Positions 11,158-20,556 are shown, counted from the first letter of the stretch. The stretch is 64,000 bases of DNA from Larus michahellis (GCF_964199755.1 NC_133929.1:2931806-2995805), one strand, 5' to 3'. Numbers and translations: made by a program. Notes: generated from the letters alone by a model not told the origin.

Positions 11158-11311
11158 TTACGCTTAGTCATCCTCATTCCCATTCTTCTTGCTGTGCCTT
11201 GTCTCTACTTGAATTCACAGCGTCCTCTCTTTTTACTACGCATTCTCCGTGAGGAGGGGGCTTTTGTTAGTAGGGGGTTTTCCCTACCTGAGGGCAGGTT
11301 TTTTACTATGT
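11158..11311. other. Spacer before ERV-A LTR
   Basis: These 154 bases lie between the candidate short LTR and the ERV-A 5' LTR. They could belong to the short LTR element or be the insertion target. No feature is recognised. Confidence 0.4.
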
Positions 11312-11666
11312 TGTCCTGGTTCCTGCGGGGATAGGGTTAGTTCTCCCCAGGCTCTGGCAGGGACACAGGTATCCCATCCCATGTGAGCCATGCCCAGTCT
11401 GTAGCCTGGAGCTGCCGGGGGAGGGGGCAGGAAGTCACTGCTTGGGAGCGGGCTGGGGCGTCCTGGTCTGGTTGGTACCTTAACCGTGTTTGTACATTCC
11501 TCTATCCATGTTATTGTTGTTTTCTTGTTCCCTTTGCTGTTCTGTTAAACTGCCTTTGTCTCAACCCAAGAGTTTTGCCTTTTTCTTCCGATTCTTCCCC
11601 GTGGGGCGGGAGTCTGAGAGAGTGGCCGTGTGGTTCTTTGTTGCCGTCTGAGGCCAAACCACGACA
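11312..11666 (+). mobile_element. 5' LTR of ERV-A
   Basis: This 355-base LTR starts TGTCCTGGTTCC and ends CCAAACCACGACA. The same family occurs as a partial copy at 6475-6711 and as an inverted solo copy at 63659-63996, which fixes both ends. The 3' part has a TTAAACTGCCTTTGTCTC block and a GC-rich U5. No strong TATA box is evident. A primer-binding-like site begins eight bases after its end and gag follows, so this is the upstream LTR. Confidence 0.9.
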
Positions 11667-11674
11667 GTCCTTTT

Positions 11675-11694
11675 TGACACCCAACGTGGGGCTC
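11675..11694 (+). other. Primer-binding site, tRNA-Lys(CUU)-like
   Basis: Directly downstream of the LTR, 20 bases ending CCCAACGTGGGGCTC are complementary to the 3' end expected of vertebrate tRNA-Lys with a CUU anticodon, with two mismatches near the 5' end. In a retrovirus the tRNA anneals here to start minus-strand DNA synthesis. The assignment relies on my recollection of the tRNA sequence. Confidence 0.6.
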
Positions 11695-11747
11695 AAAGGG
11701 TTGAGAAAACAACAAATCCAACTAGGGCTTGTAAAAACGAATTTGTT

Positions 11748-12119
11748 GTGTGCATTTATTGTATTAGGCAAATAGGCACTGGTTACCATGTTGCTCGGTT
11801 TGTTCTCGTGGCTGTGTTATGCAAATTCCTATATGGCTTATGTACTCCCTGTGATGCCAGTATCTACCAAGCACTGTTCAATATTATGCAGCACCCTCAG
11901 GGGAAAGAGATGGAAACCAGACCGACAGACACTGCAGCTACTGCAACCCCTGCGACGGGCACTGCAGCTGAACCAGGGAACCAACCCATGCCAGTATCAG
12001 TCGCCCCTATACAGAAGAAGAAGTACACGAAGAAATCAGGTCGCTTAGTAAGAGATGATGATGAACCAGGGTCATCACGAGAGCAGGAGGAAGAGGCAGA
12101 ACCAGAGGTAATCACCTGA
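11748..12119 (+). pseudogene. gag: ERV-A gag N-terminus, stopped by TGA
   Basis: This is an open frame whose plausible gag start is the ATG at 11886 or so (MQHPQGKEMET). It has a Thr/Ala/Pro-rich segment, then a basic QKKKYTKK patch and an acidic EQEEEAEPE stretch. It stops at TGA 12117-12119. The copy at 10263 reads through the same position, so the stop is a mutation in ERV-A rather than the true end of gag. The N-terminal region would be the matrix-like part; no myristoylation glycine is evident. Confidence 0.6.
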
Positions 12120-13039
12120 TCCCTGCCCCCGAGAGAGCTGCAGGATATGCGAAAAGATTCCAGCCAACTTCCAGGCGAGCCGGTAGCCCGGAATTAGAGG
12201 GTAGGGAGGCCAGGGAGCTGGGATCCCTGTCTAGGGAAGGGGGCATTGACAAGGCAATTGGGAAGAAGACCCAAGCCCTCAGCCTCTGGAGGCGACTCCT
12301 GTCAGGCGTGAGGGAGAGGTACCCCTTCAGTGAGGATGTTGTATGCCACCCAAGCAAGTGGACTACCATGGAGAGAGGTATCCAGGACCTGAGAGAATTA
12401 GCCGTGCGGGAGATGATTTATTATGACCTGGACAATGCACAGTTACCCACAGACCCCGATGAGGTGCAGTGCACAAGGCCCGTGTGGCGGAAGTTTGTAC
12501 GGAGTGCACCACCGTCATATGCCAACTCACTGGCAGTAATGGAATGGAAAGGCGAAGAGGGACCAACGGTGGATGAGGTGGCTGGCCGGCTCTGGTGATA
12601 TGAAGGAAGTCTCTCTTCCCCCCTTGTCTCAGCTGTGGAGAAACTGTCCCGGAAGGTCCAGCAACTTGAAGAGAATATCTCCTACTCCCCACCTGCACGG
12701 GCCAGCATCTCAGCTATTAGGAGCAGGCATTTCCCCACTTGAGAGAGAGAGTACAGAGGGTACACACCAGGAGGCACCCTGTGGTTCTACCTGTGTGACC
12801 ACGGGGAGGACGTGAGGAAGTGGGATGGACAACCTACTTGGATCCTGCGGACACGGGTACAGGAGTTGCAAGGAAGGACAACCACAAAAGGGGATCCCTC
12901 CAGGAAAAGTGCTGCCCCGGTTTCCAGCGGGCAGTTCCCCAGACAGAGCAGAAGGCCTGATCTTGCTTCTGATCCTCTTGAAGGAACTTCCAAGTCATTT
13001 CTGCAAGAAGTGAGTAACGGATACTCTGACCAGGATTAG
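12120..13039 (+). pseudogene. gag: ERV-A gag body, broken
   Basis: The capsid-like body is readable in frame 2 from 12308 (VCHPSKWTTMERGIQDLRELA, then a KFVRSAPPSYANSLAV block). It breaks at stops near 12596 and 12740, and continues as a RKWDGQPTW block (12812 on) ending at TAG 13037-13039. Between them 12630-12700 reads as a heptad-like coiled coil. Similar sequence is found in ERV-B at 34065-34350 and 34915-35105. I see no zinc-knuckle CCHC box. Several stops and one frame change upstream of 12308 make it non-functional. Confidence 0.7.
13037..13039 (+). promoter_or_regulatory. In-frame UAG at gag/pro boundary, possible readthrough site
   Basis: The last gag frame and the pro-pol frame are the same frame, separated only by GAT-TAG-AGG-GGC. 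ERV-B has the same arrangement at 35106-35108 (GAC-TAG-AGG-GGC), although its pol has decayed independently. Gammaretroviruses make Gag-Pol by suppressing a UAG at this place. A short CCTG/CAGG stem is possible just downstream. Whether this stop is suppressed is inference. Confidence 0.5.
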
Positions 13040-15319
13040 AGGGGCCCTGCCTCCGGCCAGGTGGAGGAAAGGGACAACCGGGTTTATTGGACGGTGTGGA
13101 TTCGATGGCCTGGCACATCAGACCCACAGGAGTATGAGGCTCTAGTGGACACGGGTGCACAGTGCACCCTAATACCATCAAGCTATAGAGGGGCAGAACC
13201 CATCTGTATTGCTGGGGTGACAGGGGGATCCCAAGAGTTGACTGTACTGGAGGCGGAAGTGAGCCTAACTGGGAATGAGTGGCAAAAGCATCCCATTGTG
13301 ACTGGCCCAGAGGCTCCATGCATCCTTGGCATAGATTACCTCAGGAGAGGGTATTTTAAGGACCCAAAAGGGTACCGGTGGGCCTTTGGCATAGCTGCCT
13401 TGGAGACGGAGGAAGTTAAACAGTTGTCTACCTTGCCTGGTCTCTCAGAGGATTCTTCTGTTGTGGGGCTGTTGAGGGTCAAAGAACAACAGGTGCCGAT
13501 CGCTACCACAACGGTGCATCGGCGGCAATATCGCACTAACCGAGACTCTCTGATTCCCATCCATAAGCTGATTCGTCACCTAGCGGTTCAAGGAGCGATC
13601 AGCAAGACTCGCTCACCCTTTAACAGTCCCATATGGCCGGTGCGAAAATCTAATGGAGAGTGGAGGCTAACTGTAGACTATCGTGGTCTGAATGAAGTCA
13701 CGCCACCACTGAGCGCTGCCGTGCCAGACGTGCTAGAACTGCAGTACGAACTGGAGTCCAAGGCAGCCCAGTGGTATGCCACAGCTGATATAGCCAATGC
13801 ATTCTTCTCAGTCCCTTTGGCAGCAGAGTGCAGGCCACAGTTTGCTTTCACCTGGAGGGGCGTCCAGTACACCTGGCATCGACTGCCCCAGGGGTGGAAA
13901 CACAGCCCCACCATTTGCCATGGACTGGTCCAGACTGCACTGGAGCAGGGGGAAGCTCCAGAACATCTGCAGTACATTGATGACATCATTGTATGGGGCA
14001 ACACAGCAGAAGAAGTTTTTGAGAAAGGGAGTAAAATGGTCCGAATCCTTCTGAAAGCTGGTTTTGCCTTAAAACGAAGTAAGGTCAAGGGACCTGCGCA
14101 GGAGATCCAGTTCTCAGGAATAAAATGGCAAGATGGACGCTGTCAGATCCCAATGGATGTGATCAACAAAATAGCAGCTATGTCTCCACCAACTAGTAAA
14201 AAGGAAACACAAGCCTTCTTAGGCATTGTGGGCTTTTGGAGGGTGCATATCCCAGATTGCACTCTGATTGTGAGCCCTCTGTATCAAGTGACCCGGAAGA
14301 AGAACGACTTTAAATGGGGTCCTGAGCAACGACAAGCTTTTGAACAAATCAAACAGGAAACAGTCCATGCAGTGGCCCTGGGGCCAGTCCGGGCAGGACA
14401 AGATGTTAAAAATGTGCTCTACACCCCAGCCGGGGAGAACGGCCCTTCCTGGAGCCTCTGGCAGAAAGCACCAGGGGAGACCCGAGGTCGACTCCTAGGG
14501 TTTGGGAGTCGGGGATACAGAGGATCCGAAGCCCGCTACACTCCAACGGAAAAAGAGATGTTGGCAGCATATGAAGGGGTTCGAGCTGCTTCGGAAGTGG
14601 TTGGCACAGAAGCACAGCTCCTCTTAGCACCTCGACTGCTGGTGCTGGGCTGGATGGTCAAAGAAAGGGTCCCCACCACACATCATGCAACTGATGCTAC
14701 ATGGAGTAAGTGGATTGCACTGATCACACAGCGAACTCGAATGGGAAACCCCAGTCGCCCAGGAATTCTGGAAGTGATCATGGACTGGCCAGAAGGCAAG
14801 GATTGCGGAATGTCGCCAGAGGAGGAGGTGACGCGTGCAGAAGAGGCCCCACCATATAATAAACTGCCAGGAAATGAGAAGAAATATGCCCTGTTCACTG
14901 ATGGGTCCTGCCGCATTGTGGGAAAGCATGGAAAGTGGAAGGCTGCTGTGTGGAGTCCTACACAACAAGTTGCAGAAGCCAGTGAGGGACAGGGTGAATC
15001 GAGCCAGTTTGCAGAGGTGACAGCCATCCAGCTGGCTTTGGACATTGCCGAGCGAGAAAAAGGGCTAGTACTTTATCTCTACACTGACTCATGGAGGGTG
15101 GCAAATGCTCTGTGGGGGTGGCTACAGCAGTGGAAGCAGGGCAACTGGCAGCGCAGAGGCAAACCCCAAGATATTGCTGCCCGGATAGAGAATCTGGTTG
15201 TGAAAGTACGCCACGTAGATGCCCGTGTACCAAAGAATCGGGCCACGGAGGAACATCAGATCAACCAGCAGGTGGATCGGGCTGCTAGGATTGGAGTGGC
15301 TCAGGTGGATCTGGACTAG
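13040..15319 (+). CDS. pol: ERV-A protease, reverse transcriptase and RNase H
   Basis: This frame is open for 760 codons (first ATG 13061). It encodes an aspartic protease (DTG at residues 30-32 from that ATG; ILGIDYL block near 88), an RT (RLTVDYRGLN, WYATADIANAFFSVP, LPQGWKHSP, catalytic YIDD at 305-308) and an RNase H (TDGS at 613-616, YTDSW near 675-678). Compared with ERV-B it lacks about eight codons after RRGKP near 15165. The RT block spacing resembles class III (ERV-L-like) elements. It ends at TAG 15317-15319, where ERV-B has TGG, so the stop is a mutation within pol and the integrase follows in the same frame. Being fully open while gag is broken suggests a moderately recent insertion. 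Confidence 0.9.
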   Translation, partial: RGPASGQVEERDNRVYWTVWIRWPGTSDPQEYEALVDTGAQCTLIPSSYRGAEPICIAGVTGGSQELTVLEAEVSLTGNEWQKHPIVTGPEAPCILGIDYLRRGYFKDPKGYRWAFGIAALETEEVKQLSTLPGLSEDSSVVGLLRVKEQQVPIATTTVHRRQYRTNRDSLIPIHKLIRHLAVQGAISKTRSPFNSPIWPVRKSNGEWRLTVDYRGLNEVTPPLSAAVPDVLELQYELESKAAQWYATADIANAFFSVPLAAECRPQFAFTWRGVQYTWHRLPQGWKHSPTICHGLVQTALEQGEAPEHLQYIDDIIVWGNTAEEVFEKGSKMVRILLKAGFALKRSKVKGPAQEIQFSGIKWQDGRCQIPMDVINKIAAMSPPTSKKETQAFLGIVGFWRVHIPDCTLIVSPLYQVTRKKNDFKWGPEQRQAFEQIKQETVHAVALGPVRAGQDVKNVLYTPAGENGPSWSLWQKAPGETRGRLLGFGSRGYRGSEARYTPTEKEMLAAYEGVRAASEVVGTEAQLLLAPRLLVLGWMVKERVPTTHHATDATWSKWIALITQRTRMGNPSRPGILEVIMDWPEGKDCGMSPEEEVTRAEEAPPYNKLPGNEKKYALFTDGSCRIVGKHGKWKAAVWSPTQQVAEASEGQGESSQFAEVTAIQLALDIAEREKGLVLYLYTDSWRVANALWGWLQQWKQGNWQRRGKPQDIAARIENLVVKVRHVDARVPKNRATEEHQINQQVDRAARIGVAQVDLD

Positions 15320-15632
15320 CAACATAGGGGCGAACTATTCATAGCTCGGTGGGCCCATGACTCCTCAGGCCATCAAGGGAGAGGTGCGACATATAGATGG
15401 GCTCGTGACCGAGGGGTGGACTTGACCATGGACACTATTGCACAGGTCATCCATGAATGTGAGACGTGCGCTGCAATCAAGCAAGCCAAGCGTTTGAAGC
15501 CTCTTTGGTATGGAGGACGATGGCTGAAATATAAATCTGGGGAGGCCTGGCAGGTTGATTATATCACACTGCCACAAACCCGTCAGGGCAAGCGCCCTGT
15601 GCTCACAATGGTGGAAGCAACCGCCGGATGCA
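15320..15632 (+). pseudogene. pol: ERV-A integrase, N-terminal part
   Basis: In the same frame as the upstream pol reading, this encodes the integrase zinc domain with a complete HHCC set: His at 15355-15357 and 15371-15373, Cys at 15458-15460 and 15467-15469. The start of the catalytic core follows, with its first aspartate at 15557-15559 (WQVDYITLP). The frame is cut at about 15630 by insertion of a CR1, and resumes at 16729. Confidence 0.85.
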
Positions 15633-16728
15633 ACCACGGTGCCGATGGTAGACAAGTGTACTCTTTGCTGGGTTAAAAACTGGCTGGATGGCCGTGCCCA
15701 GAGAGTTGGGATTAATGGGGTGAAATCCTCTTGGCGGCCGGTCACCAGTGGTGTCCCTCAGGGCTCAGTTTTGGGGCCGGTTTTGTTTAATATCTTTATC
15801 AATGATCTGGATGAGGGGACTGAGTGCGCCCTCAGTAAGTCTGCAGACGACACCAAACTAGGTGGGAGTGTCGATCTGCTTGAGGGTAGGAAGGCTCTAC
15901 AGAGGGACCTGGACAGGCTGGATCGATGGGCCAAGGCCAGCTGTGTGAGGTTTAATAAGGCCAAGTGCCGGGTCCTGCATTTCGGTCACAACAACCCCAA
16001 GCAACGCTACAGGCTTGGGGCAGAGTGGCTGGAAAGCTGCCTGGCAGAAAAGGACCTGGGGGTGCTGGTGGACGGCCAGCTTAACATGAGCCAGCAGTGG
16101 GCCCAGGGGGCCAAGAAGGCCAATAGCATTCTGGCTTGTATCAGGAACAGCGTGGCCAGCAGGAGCAGGGAAGTGATGGTGCCTCTGTACTCGGCACTGG
16201 TGAGGCCTCACCTCGAGTGCTGTGTTCAGTTCTGGGCCCCTCTGTACAAGAGGGACATTGAAGTGCTGGAGCGTGTCCAGAGGAGAGCTACCAGGCTGGT
16301 GAGGGGTCTGGAGACCAGGGCATATGAGGAGAGGCTGAGGGAGCTGGGCATGTTTAGCTTGGAGAAGAGGAGGCTGAGGGGAGGCCTCATTGCCCTCCAC
16401 AGCTCCCTGAAAGGAGGGTGGAGAGAGGTGGGTGGTGGCCTCTTCTCCCAGGCGAATAATGACAGGACCAGAGGAAATGGTCTGAAGCTGCAGCAGGGGA
16501 GGTTTAGGTTAGATATCAGGAAGAATTACTTTACTGAAAGAGTGGTCAGGCACTGGAACAGCCTGCCCAGGGAGGGGGTTGAGTCACCAGCCCTAGAGGT
16601 GTTTAAGAAACGTCTAGATGTGGCACTTCAGGGCATGCTCTAGTGGCAGAGATTGTAGGTTGTTTGGTTGGACTCGATGATCTTAAGGGTCCTTTCCAAC
16701 CATGAAGATTCTATTATTCTAAGATTCT
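15633..16728 (+). mobile_element. CR1 LINE copy K inserted in ERV-A integrase
   Basis: This 5'-truncated young-subfamily CR1 begins in RT (the GACAAG..TACTCTT block at about 15651). About 20 less clear bases lie between it and the ERV break at 15630. It ends with an ATTCTATTATTCTAAGATTCTATG tail, after which the integrase reading resumes at GGCTGG. An ATG is shared by both flanks, so any target duplication is three bases or less. It is closely similar to the copies at 7.8 and 25.0 kb. Confidence 0.9.
15661..16643 (+). CDS. CR1 ORF2 C-terminal RT fragment (copy K)
   Basis: This open frame runs from a [14 protein letters not shown] block through [11 protein letters not shown], the catalytic box and the CR1 C-terminal domain, to the usual LDVALQGML end. 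The catalytic box reads SADD (15840-15851) instead of FADD, a change shared with copy C. The frame extends upstream into ERV integrase sequence (to 15555) in a different reading frame from integrase, so the first 35 codons or so are chimeric and meaningless. The fingers domain is missing, so it cannot be an active enzyme. Confidence 0.8.
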
Positions 16729-17314
16729 ATGGCTGGAAACATACCCTGTGCCCCATGCTGCCGCCCGCAACAGTATCCTGGGCCTTGAAAAGCAAGTCCT
16801 TTGGCGACATGGTACCCCAGAGAGAATTGAGATGGACAACAGGACTCATTTCCAAAACAGCCTCATAGACACCTGGGCCAAAGAACATGGCATTGAGTGG
16901 GTACATCACATCCCCTGTCACACACCAGCCTCTGGGAAGACAGAACGATACAATGGGCTGTTAAAAACTACACTGAGAGCAATGGGTGGTGGGACCTTCA
17001 AACACTGGGATGCACATTTAGCAAAGGCTACCTGGCTAGTTAACACCAGGGGATCTACCAATCGGGCTGGCCCTGCCCAATCAAAACTTCCACGTACCGT
17101 AGAAGGGGATAAAGTCCCCATAGTGCACATGAAGACTATGTCAGGGAAGACAGTCTGGGTCAGTCCTGCCTCAGGCAAAGGCAAACATATCAAACCCATC
17201 CGTGGAATGGCTTTTGCCCAAGGACCTGGGTGCGCTTGGTGGGTGATGCGGCAGGATGGGGAGATACAATGTGTACCTCATGGGGATCTGATTTTGGGTG
17301 AGAATAGCCAATGA
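16729..17314 (+). pseudogene. pol: ERV-A integrase, C-terminal part
   Basis: The integrase core resumes after the CR1. The second catalytic aspartate is at 16835-16837 and the glutamate at 16943-16945, with 35 residues between them (D,D-35-E). The residue after the second Asp-Asn is Arg, where ERV-B has Gly two residues after its aspartate. A C-terminal domain with a WWVM block follows, ending ILGENSQ at TGA 17312-17314. The frame matches the N-terminal part, so apart from the CR1 and the TAG at 15317 this half of pol is open. Confidence 0.85.
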
Positions 17315-17640
17315 ATCAATTTGTGTGTTGTTGATTGCTAAATAACCCTGCCACTGTATGTCCTCATTACTATAATTGCTATCAGCTGTACTACAGTAAG
17401 AATCACCCAAACTAATGACAGATGGACTTTGATGAAAAACCGAGTAAAGTGCAGTGGTGATGGGATCAGAACTGACCTCAGCAGCTGGCGCCCAGCAACT
17501 TCATTGAGATCGACATCTTCAACCCCTGGACCGTGGGCATGAGCCACACCGGATACATCAGCCACAAGCTCCGAAAATACAGCAAGCAACAGTCCAGCAC
17601 CACACACCATCTCACCTGCCCTGAGAGACTGTTCTAACAG
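17315..17640 (+). other. ERV-A region downstream of pol, no 3' LTR
   Basis: This should lie between integrase and the 3' LTR. I see no env, dUTPase or polypurine tract that I can support, and no LTR. The sequence is cut at 17641 by a CR1 fragment, so the 3' LTR of ERV-A is missing from the window. Confidence 0.5.
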
Positions 17641-18257
17641 ATGGTGCTGTTCAACATTTTCATCAATGACATAGACAGTGGGATCAAGTGCACCCTCAGC
17701 AAGTTTGCTGACGACACCAAGCTGAGTGGTGCGGTCGACGTGCTGGAGGGACGGGATGTCATCTAGAGGGACCTGGACGAGCTAGAGAGGTGGGCCCGAG
17801 CAAACCTTATGAAGTTTAACAAGGCCAAGTGCAAGGTCCTACACTTGGGTTGGGACAATCCTCGTTATCAATACAGGCTGGGGGATGATGTGATAGAGAG
17901 CAGCCCTGCGGAAAAGGACTTGGGACTTGGGGGTACTGGTAGACGAGAAGCTGGACATGAGCCAACAGTGTGTGCTTGCAGCCCAGAAGGCCAATTGCAT
18001 CCTGGGCTGCATCAAAAGAAGCGTGGCCAGCAGATCCAGAGAGGTGATTCTGCCCCTCTACTCTGCTCTGGTGAGACCCCACCGGGAGTACCGTGTCCAG
18101 CTCTGGAGCCCTCAGCACAAGAAAGACATGGACCTGTTGGAGGGGGTCCAGAGGAGGGCTACAAAGATGATCAGAGGGCTGGAGCCCCTCTCCTATGAGG
18201 ACAGGCTGAGAGAGTTGGGGGTGTTCAGCCTGGAGAAGAGAAGGCTCCAGGGAGACC
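17641..18257 (+). mobile_element. CR1 LINE fragment, RT catalytic core to C-terminus
   Basis: The fragment starts at [13 protein letters not shown], includes SKFADDTK (about 17698-17725), and continues to [12 protein letters not shown]. It has a stop (TAG 17764-17766) and a one-base shift near 17930, so two offset open frames are seen. The C-terminal end and tail are missing: it is cut at about 18257 by an inverted ERV fragment. It belongs to the subfamily of 38.1 and 46.9 kb. Confidence 0.85.
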
Positions 18258-18660
18258 TTATAGCAAGCTATCTGGCTTGATCTGTTCTTCATCATAAGGG
18301 GCAGGGGAACGAACTGACCTCTTTTTTTGCTTCCTGGTTACCAGGGCGACTTGTACCGGCACTGGTGGAGTTGGAGTAGCAGCAGTACTCATTGTTGGAG
18401 CAGCTGGAGTAGTGGCAGTGCTCGTTTTTGAGGCTGGAATAGTGGCAGTGGTCGTTGTCAGAGTTGAATTAGTGGAGGTGCTCATTGTCAAAGCTGGAGT
18501 GGGTTGTGCCAGAACGGGTGGCGTAGTGGCTCGTACTGGTTTGGTCCGTGGAGTGGCTTGTGCGTGCAGCAGTGCATGTCTTACAACACCAAATCCTGCA
18601 CCAATATTTAACAAGAAAGCACCCCTGAAACACATGCAGGAGAATTGATAATAAAATGAT
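18258..18660 (-). pseudogene. gag: ERV gag N-terminus, Thr/Ala/Pro-rich
   Basis: On the complement an open frame of 125 codons (18258-18635) carries a long Thr/Ala/Ser/Pro-rich tract made of imperfect STATTP-like units. A basic RKQKKRSVRS patch and an acidic EEQ end follow. The order matches the ERV-A gag start (Thr/Ala-rich, QKKK patch, acidic), so this is the same gag region in a diverged element. It is cut at 18258 by the CR1 junction. Codons are mostly ACT/GCC/CCA type, giving the repeat its low complexity. Confidence 0.55.
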
Positions 18661-19171
18661 TTTTAGAACATAACAATCATTTCCGAAATCCAAAAAGCAT
18701 CCATCCCCTACCTCTGGTGGTGTCAATTTGGCATAAGCATAAAAGGACAAAGTAAATCTTCCCAAGGTAAAATTGAAAGTGTAATTCATAATAAAATCTA
18801 TTACATGATGCCCAAGGTATGCAGGTAAAGTCGTTATTGAGCTTATCACAGTATGGATCAATATTAAACATCACAGCACAATAGCATGTTTCACCCGCTG
18901 CATACAAACACAACGAGTAAATAAATTATACAACACACATGGCAGATTAAGCAGCGGTGTATCAACTAACTTTAAACAAAACCCTATAAAGACACAATAC
19001 AATATTCTACTCAAGAACGACATGATGTGAGCTGTCTGTTTCAATTTCCAACCCCTCAAGACTCTCAAAGGAAAAAATCCGATAGTCTCTCAATTGAGCA
19101 AGCTGGAATTCAAAATATTCAGGCAATCTGTCAGAGCCCGGGTTGTGCCCTGTGTTGGATGCAAATAAATC
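18661..19171 (-). other. ERV untranslated leader (inverted)
   Basis: This is AT-rich sequence between the LTR end at 19172 and the gag start, on the complement. The first 30 bases or so after the LTR (GCATCCAACACAGGGC) resemble a mutated Lys-type primer-binding site. No long coding frame is convincing. Confidence 0.5.
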
Positions 19172-19611
19172 TGTTGTGGTTTAGGCTGGGCTGGCCACTA
19201 AACACATGACAGATGCTCCCTTTAACCTCTCTCCCTTCTTCCTTCAGAAGGCAGGAGAGAGAATGAGAGAGAGAGAGAGAACTTTTGGGTTGAAAAAGAA
19301 ACTAAACTACTTTAATGAAATATTAATAATAAAATAATAAAAAGAAAAGATAATAGTATTAATAAGAAAATAATGAAATATATACAATATATACAAAACC
19401 AAATCAAGCTCCCAGGATGATGATCACGTCACCGGCAGGCACTGGGAAAGTTCCAGACTGGACTCAGCAACAGACGGGAACTGGATTACGGATCTGGATT
19501 CAGGAACGCACCAATTGGGATCAAAGGCAGATGAACAGAGTCCTCCTCAGATGCTGGCCATTGAAGAAAGAGACTGACCCCTTTGATCCCTCAGTTTTTA
19601 TACTGAACATC
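19172..19611 (-). mobile_element. Partial LTR, second family, inverted
   Basis: On the complement this holds an LTR 3' part: a TATA box (CAGTATAAAA, near 19596-19606 on plus), a TTCTTCAATGGC block, a CCAGTGCCTGCCGGTGAC block, an A/T-rich low-complexity stretch, a GA repeat, and the end CCTAAACCACAACA at 19172. It matches the LTR at 34361-34914 in the shared part. The 5' portion upstream of the TATA box is missing. With the leader and gag start to its left it forms the head of an inverted ERV. Confidence 0.75.
19254..19281. repeat. GA microsatellite inside LTR
   Basis: GA-rich run (GAGAGAGAATGAGAGAGAGA) within the inverted LTR. A longer A/T-only tract lies at 19313-19395. Confidence 0.8.
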
Positions 19612-19639
19612 CGCTTGCCAAGGAACAGCTCCAGTGCAG

Positions 19640-20457
19640 GTACGTCTGCAACAGAGTGAGGGTTTGCAGCAAAAAGGGGCTTCTCCTGAGCTTTCCAGAG
19701 CCGGGGAAATGCCAGAATAATGCAGACAACCCACGGGAGCTGGCAGATGACGCTAAGGTTGCTGACATGGCAAGGGCAGGGTCAACAGTAACAGTGGCCA
19801 CCCCCACTCCCATAAAAGGCAGCTCTAGGGAGTGCTGTGAATAGAGCGTGGCGCAGCAGTTTGTGTGGAAGGGTGCTGAAGCTGTACCAGCTCGACCAGG
19901 GAGCCATGGTATCCACCTGTCAGAAAGCCTTGGCCTCCCTAAGCTCTGCACCCAGCAGGACTGAGGCAGCTTCTCAGATGGAGCTCGAGCACGCTGTCAC
20001 CCAGGTGTCAGGCTGCAGGGTGTGCCCTACCCTTATGCTAGTATCACATGGCAACAGAGAGCACGCCTGTGGGAGGTGTGCCCAGGTAGAGGAAATCCTC
20101 TGCCCAGTGATGGAGCTCCAGGAGGAGGTAAGTAGGCTGAGAACTATCAGGGAGTGCAAGAGATAGACTGCTGGAGTCACAGCCTACCTTCCCTGAACCA
20201 GGCCCAACAGGCAGACAAGGCACATGATACAGAGGATTCCCTGTCCTCTCTCTGCCTGGCTGAACATGGTAACTTAGAGGACAGGGGGCAATGGCAACAA
20301 GTTCCAGCCTGGTGCAGCAGGCGTGTCTCCCCAGTAAGTCCCCCACCTTCCCAGGTACCCTCGCAAAATAGGTATGAGGCTCTGCATGCAGAACTGAACA
20401 ATGACAAGGATAATGATGATTCAGTTAGCGCGGAGGTGTTGCTGAAGTTAAGTTGAA
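19640..20457 (+). pseudogene. CR1 LINE 5' region with ORF1 remnant
   Basis: From 19837 an open frame carries a Cys/His cluster (CRVC...HACGRC) followed by a heptad coiled coil (VEEIL..VMELQEEVSRLRTIREC). After a small indel near 20160 it continues as a WWSHSLPSL-like block, a Pro-rich QVPSQNRYEAL block and an acidic C-terminus. This is the arrangement of CR1 ORF1, the RNA-binding chaperone-like protein. 5' UTR-like sequence precedes it from about 19640. CR1 copies are usually 5'-truncated, so an ORF1 piece is uncommon. ORF2 does not follow. Confidence 0.7.
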
Positions 20458-20463
20458 CTACAC

Positions 20464-20517
20464 CCATTAGCGTATTAAGTATTAGTGTATTACATCCATT
20501 AGTGTATTAAGGTATTA
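20464..20517. repeat. Imperfect tandem repeat, CATTAGTGTATTAAG unit
   Basis: Three to four imperfect copies of a CATTAG(T/C)GTATTA unit lie between the CR1 ORF1 remnant and a gag scrap. They may have arisen at the junction. Confidence 0.6.
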
Positions 20518-20556
20518 AGTACCTGAGAGAACTGGCTTTGCGAGAGGTGATTTTTG
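20511..20556 (+). pseudogene. gag: Tiny ERV gag fragment
   Basis: About 46 bases match the ERV-B gag block at 34262-34305 (GTATTAAGTACCTGAG.GAACTGGC). Frame and flanks are lost. Confidence 0.6.

Noticed and set aside
17315..17640. Possible 3' LTR of ERV-A
   Set aside because: No match to the 5' LTR and no CCACGACA end; only post-pol sequence cut by CR1.
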